NCBI RefSeq assembly: GCF_005938105.1
Contig: NZ_VCPE01000003.1
Coordinates: 62,001 to 126,000, forward strand
DNA from: Brucella haematophila
GTDB taxonomy: Bacteria; Pseudomonadota; Alphaproteobacteria; Rhizobiales; Rhizobiaceae
DNA: 64,000 nt
Direction: 5' to 3'
Shown: positions 63,400-64,000 of the stretch, one piece after another
Layout: each line of letters begins with the position of its first letter
Numbering within the stretch: the first letter of the stretch is position 1
The notes under the pieces: generated by a model
What the model saw: the letters and a program-made list of their open reading frames with translations, nothing else
What the model was told of the DNA's origin: nothing
Database searches by the model: none
Position numbers and translations under genes: made by a program

Positions 63400-64000
63400 A
63401 TGATGAGAACAAGTGATCTTGGTGAACTAGCGGCGTTCATCGCTATTGCGGAAGAAGGCAGGTTTCGCAAAGCAGCAGTTCGGCTGAATTTAACGCCGTC
63501 TGCCCTGTCACATTCCATCCGCTCACTTGAACAAAAGCTGGGGGTTCGTCTTTTTAACCGAACGACACGGACGATCGCGCTAACTGAAGCAGGACACCCC
63601 CTTCTGCGTCAGATCGGTCCGGCATTTGCCAGCATCGAAACAGCGGTGGAAACGCTCAATGATTTTCGCCAACAACCAGCCGGCAAGTTAAAGATCAGCA
63701 CTCCACGCACTGTCGCGTTGCGAGTGTTGGGACCTAAATTCCGCACCTATAGCGATCTTTACCCAGACGTTACCCTGGAGATCGCCGCACAAAACGGATT
63801 TGTCGATATCGTTCAGCAGGGCTTTGACGCCGGCATTCGGCTCGGCGAAAGTCTTGATCAGGACATGATCGCGGTGCGCATTACACCCGATTTGCGTACA
63901 GCCATTGTCGCTTCACCGGAATATTTCACACGATATTCACCACCAGAAACACCTCGCGATCTTCACCAGCACAATTGTATCGGTTTTCGCCAGATTGCGA
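63400..64000 (+). CDS. LysR family transcriptional regulator (partial, right edge)
   Basis: About 200 residues of a LysR regulator, cut by the window end. HTH: RFRKAAVRLNLTPSALSHSI, then LFNRTTRTIALTEAG; the effector domain begins at GKLKISTPRTVAL. Two adjacent ATG codons (63400 and 63403) can start it. Divergent from the SDR/aldo-keto reductase pair. Confidence 0.9.
   Translation, partial: MMRTSDLGELAAFIAIAEEGRFRKAAVRLNLTPSALSHSIRSLEQKLGVRLFNRTTRTIALTEAGHPLLRQIGPAFASIETAVETLNDFRQQPAGKLKISTPRTVALRVLGPKFRTYSDLYPDVTLEIAAQNGFVDIVQQGFDAGIRLGESLDQDMIAVRITPDLRTAIVASPEYFTRYSPPETPRDLHQHNCIGFRQIA

Overview
The window looks like chromosomal DNA of an alphaproteobacterium of the order Hyphomicrobiales, most like the Brucella/Ochrobactrum group. 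That placement is an inference from gene content and style: a NasST-controlled nitrate operon, many LysR/IclR/AraC-regulated catabolic clusters, a short S21/CspA locus and periplasmic-binding-protein transporters. No rRNA or tRNA gene and no CRISPR array was seen.

Layout. 0.2-6.2 kb: a minus-strand operon for uptake of a polar amino acid or similar solute (binding protein, two permeases, ATPase) followed by a D-2-hydroxyacid dehydrogenase and an RraA/HMG-aldolase-like protein, with a divergent LysR gene. 6.4-9.4 kb: a decayed LysR / cupin / flavodoxin-oxidoreductase / carboxymuconolactone-decarboxylase cluster; the cupin is shattered and the flavodoxin gene has lost its middle. 9.8-22.1 kb: the nitrate assimilation locus nasT-nasS, then a sigma-54 promoter, an ANTAR-type antiterminator leader and nrtABC-nirBD-cynS-nasA-cysG. 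22.1-31.8 kb: small genes and regulators (ester cyclase/MarR, cspA / 61-aa protein / rpsU, SDR/AraC pairs, alpha/beta hydrolase, RidA). 32-36.6 kb: a large autotransporter divergent from a TPR-sulfotransferase. 36.8-37.4 kb: an internally deleted IS6-family element with both inverted repeats. 37.7-41.1 kb: a phosphatase-like protein and a nucleophile-less alpha/beta hydrolase, with a LysR regulator. 41.7-45 kb: MFS / SDR / RbsD-FucU / IclR.

45-61.2 kb holds the most interesting system: two divergent transcription units around an IclR gene. The minus unit encodes IclR, a Tm-1-like protein, a HAD phosphatase, an omega-aminotransferase, a class-III enzyme resembling ethanolamine-phosphate/phosphohydroxylysine phospho-lyases, and an APH-fold kinase. 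The plus units encode an APC permease, an aldehyde dehydrogenase, a YtcJ-type amidohydrolase and a branched-chain-type ABC transporter with a fused permease-ATPase. Two identical-arm palindromes (GGTTCA-N5-TGAACC) precede the APC gene and the amidohydrolase gene and tie the units together. A reasonable reading is import of an amide or amine, deacylation, kinase/phospho-lyase or transaminase conversion to an aldehyde, and oxidation to an acid. The substrate is unknown.

61.4-64 kb: an aldo/keto reductase gene broken by a 4-base deletion, an SDR gene, and a LysR gene running off the right edge. Starts were moved downstream where a Shine-Dalgarno sequence, a signal peptide or family length demanded it.
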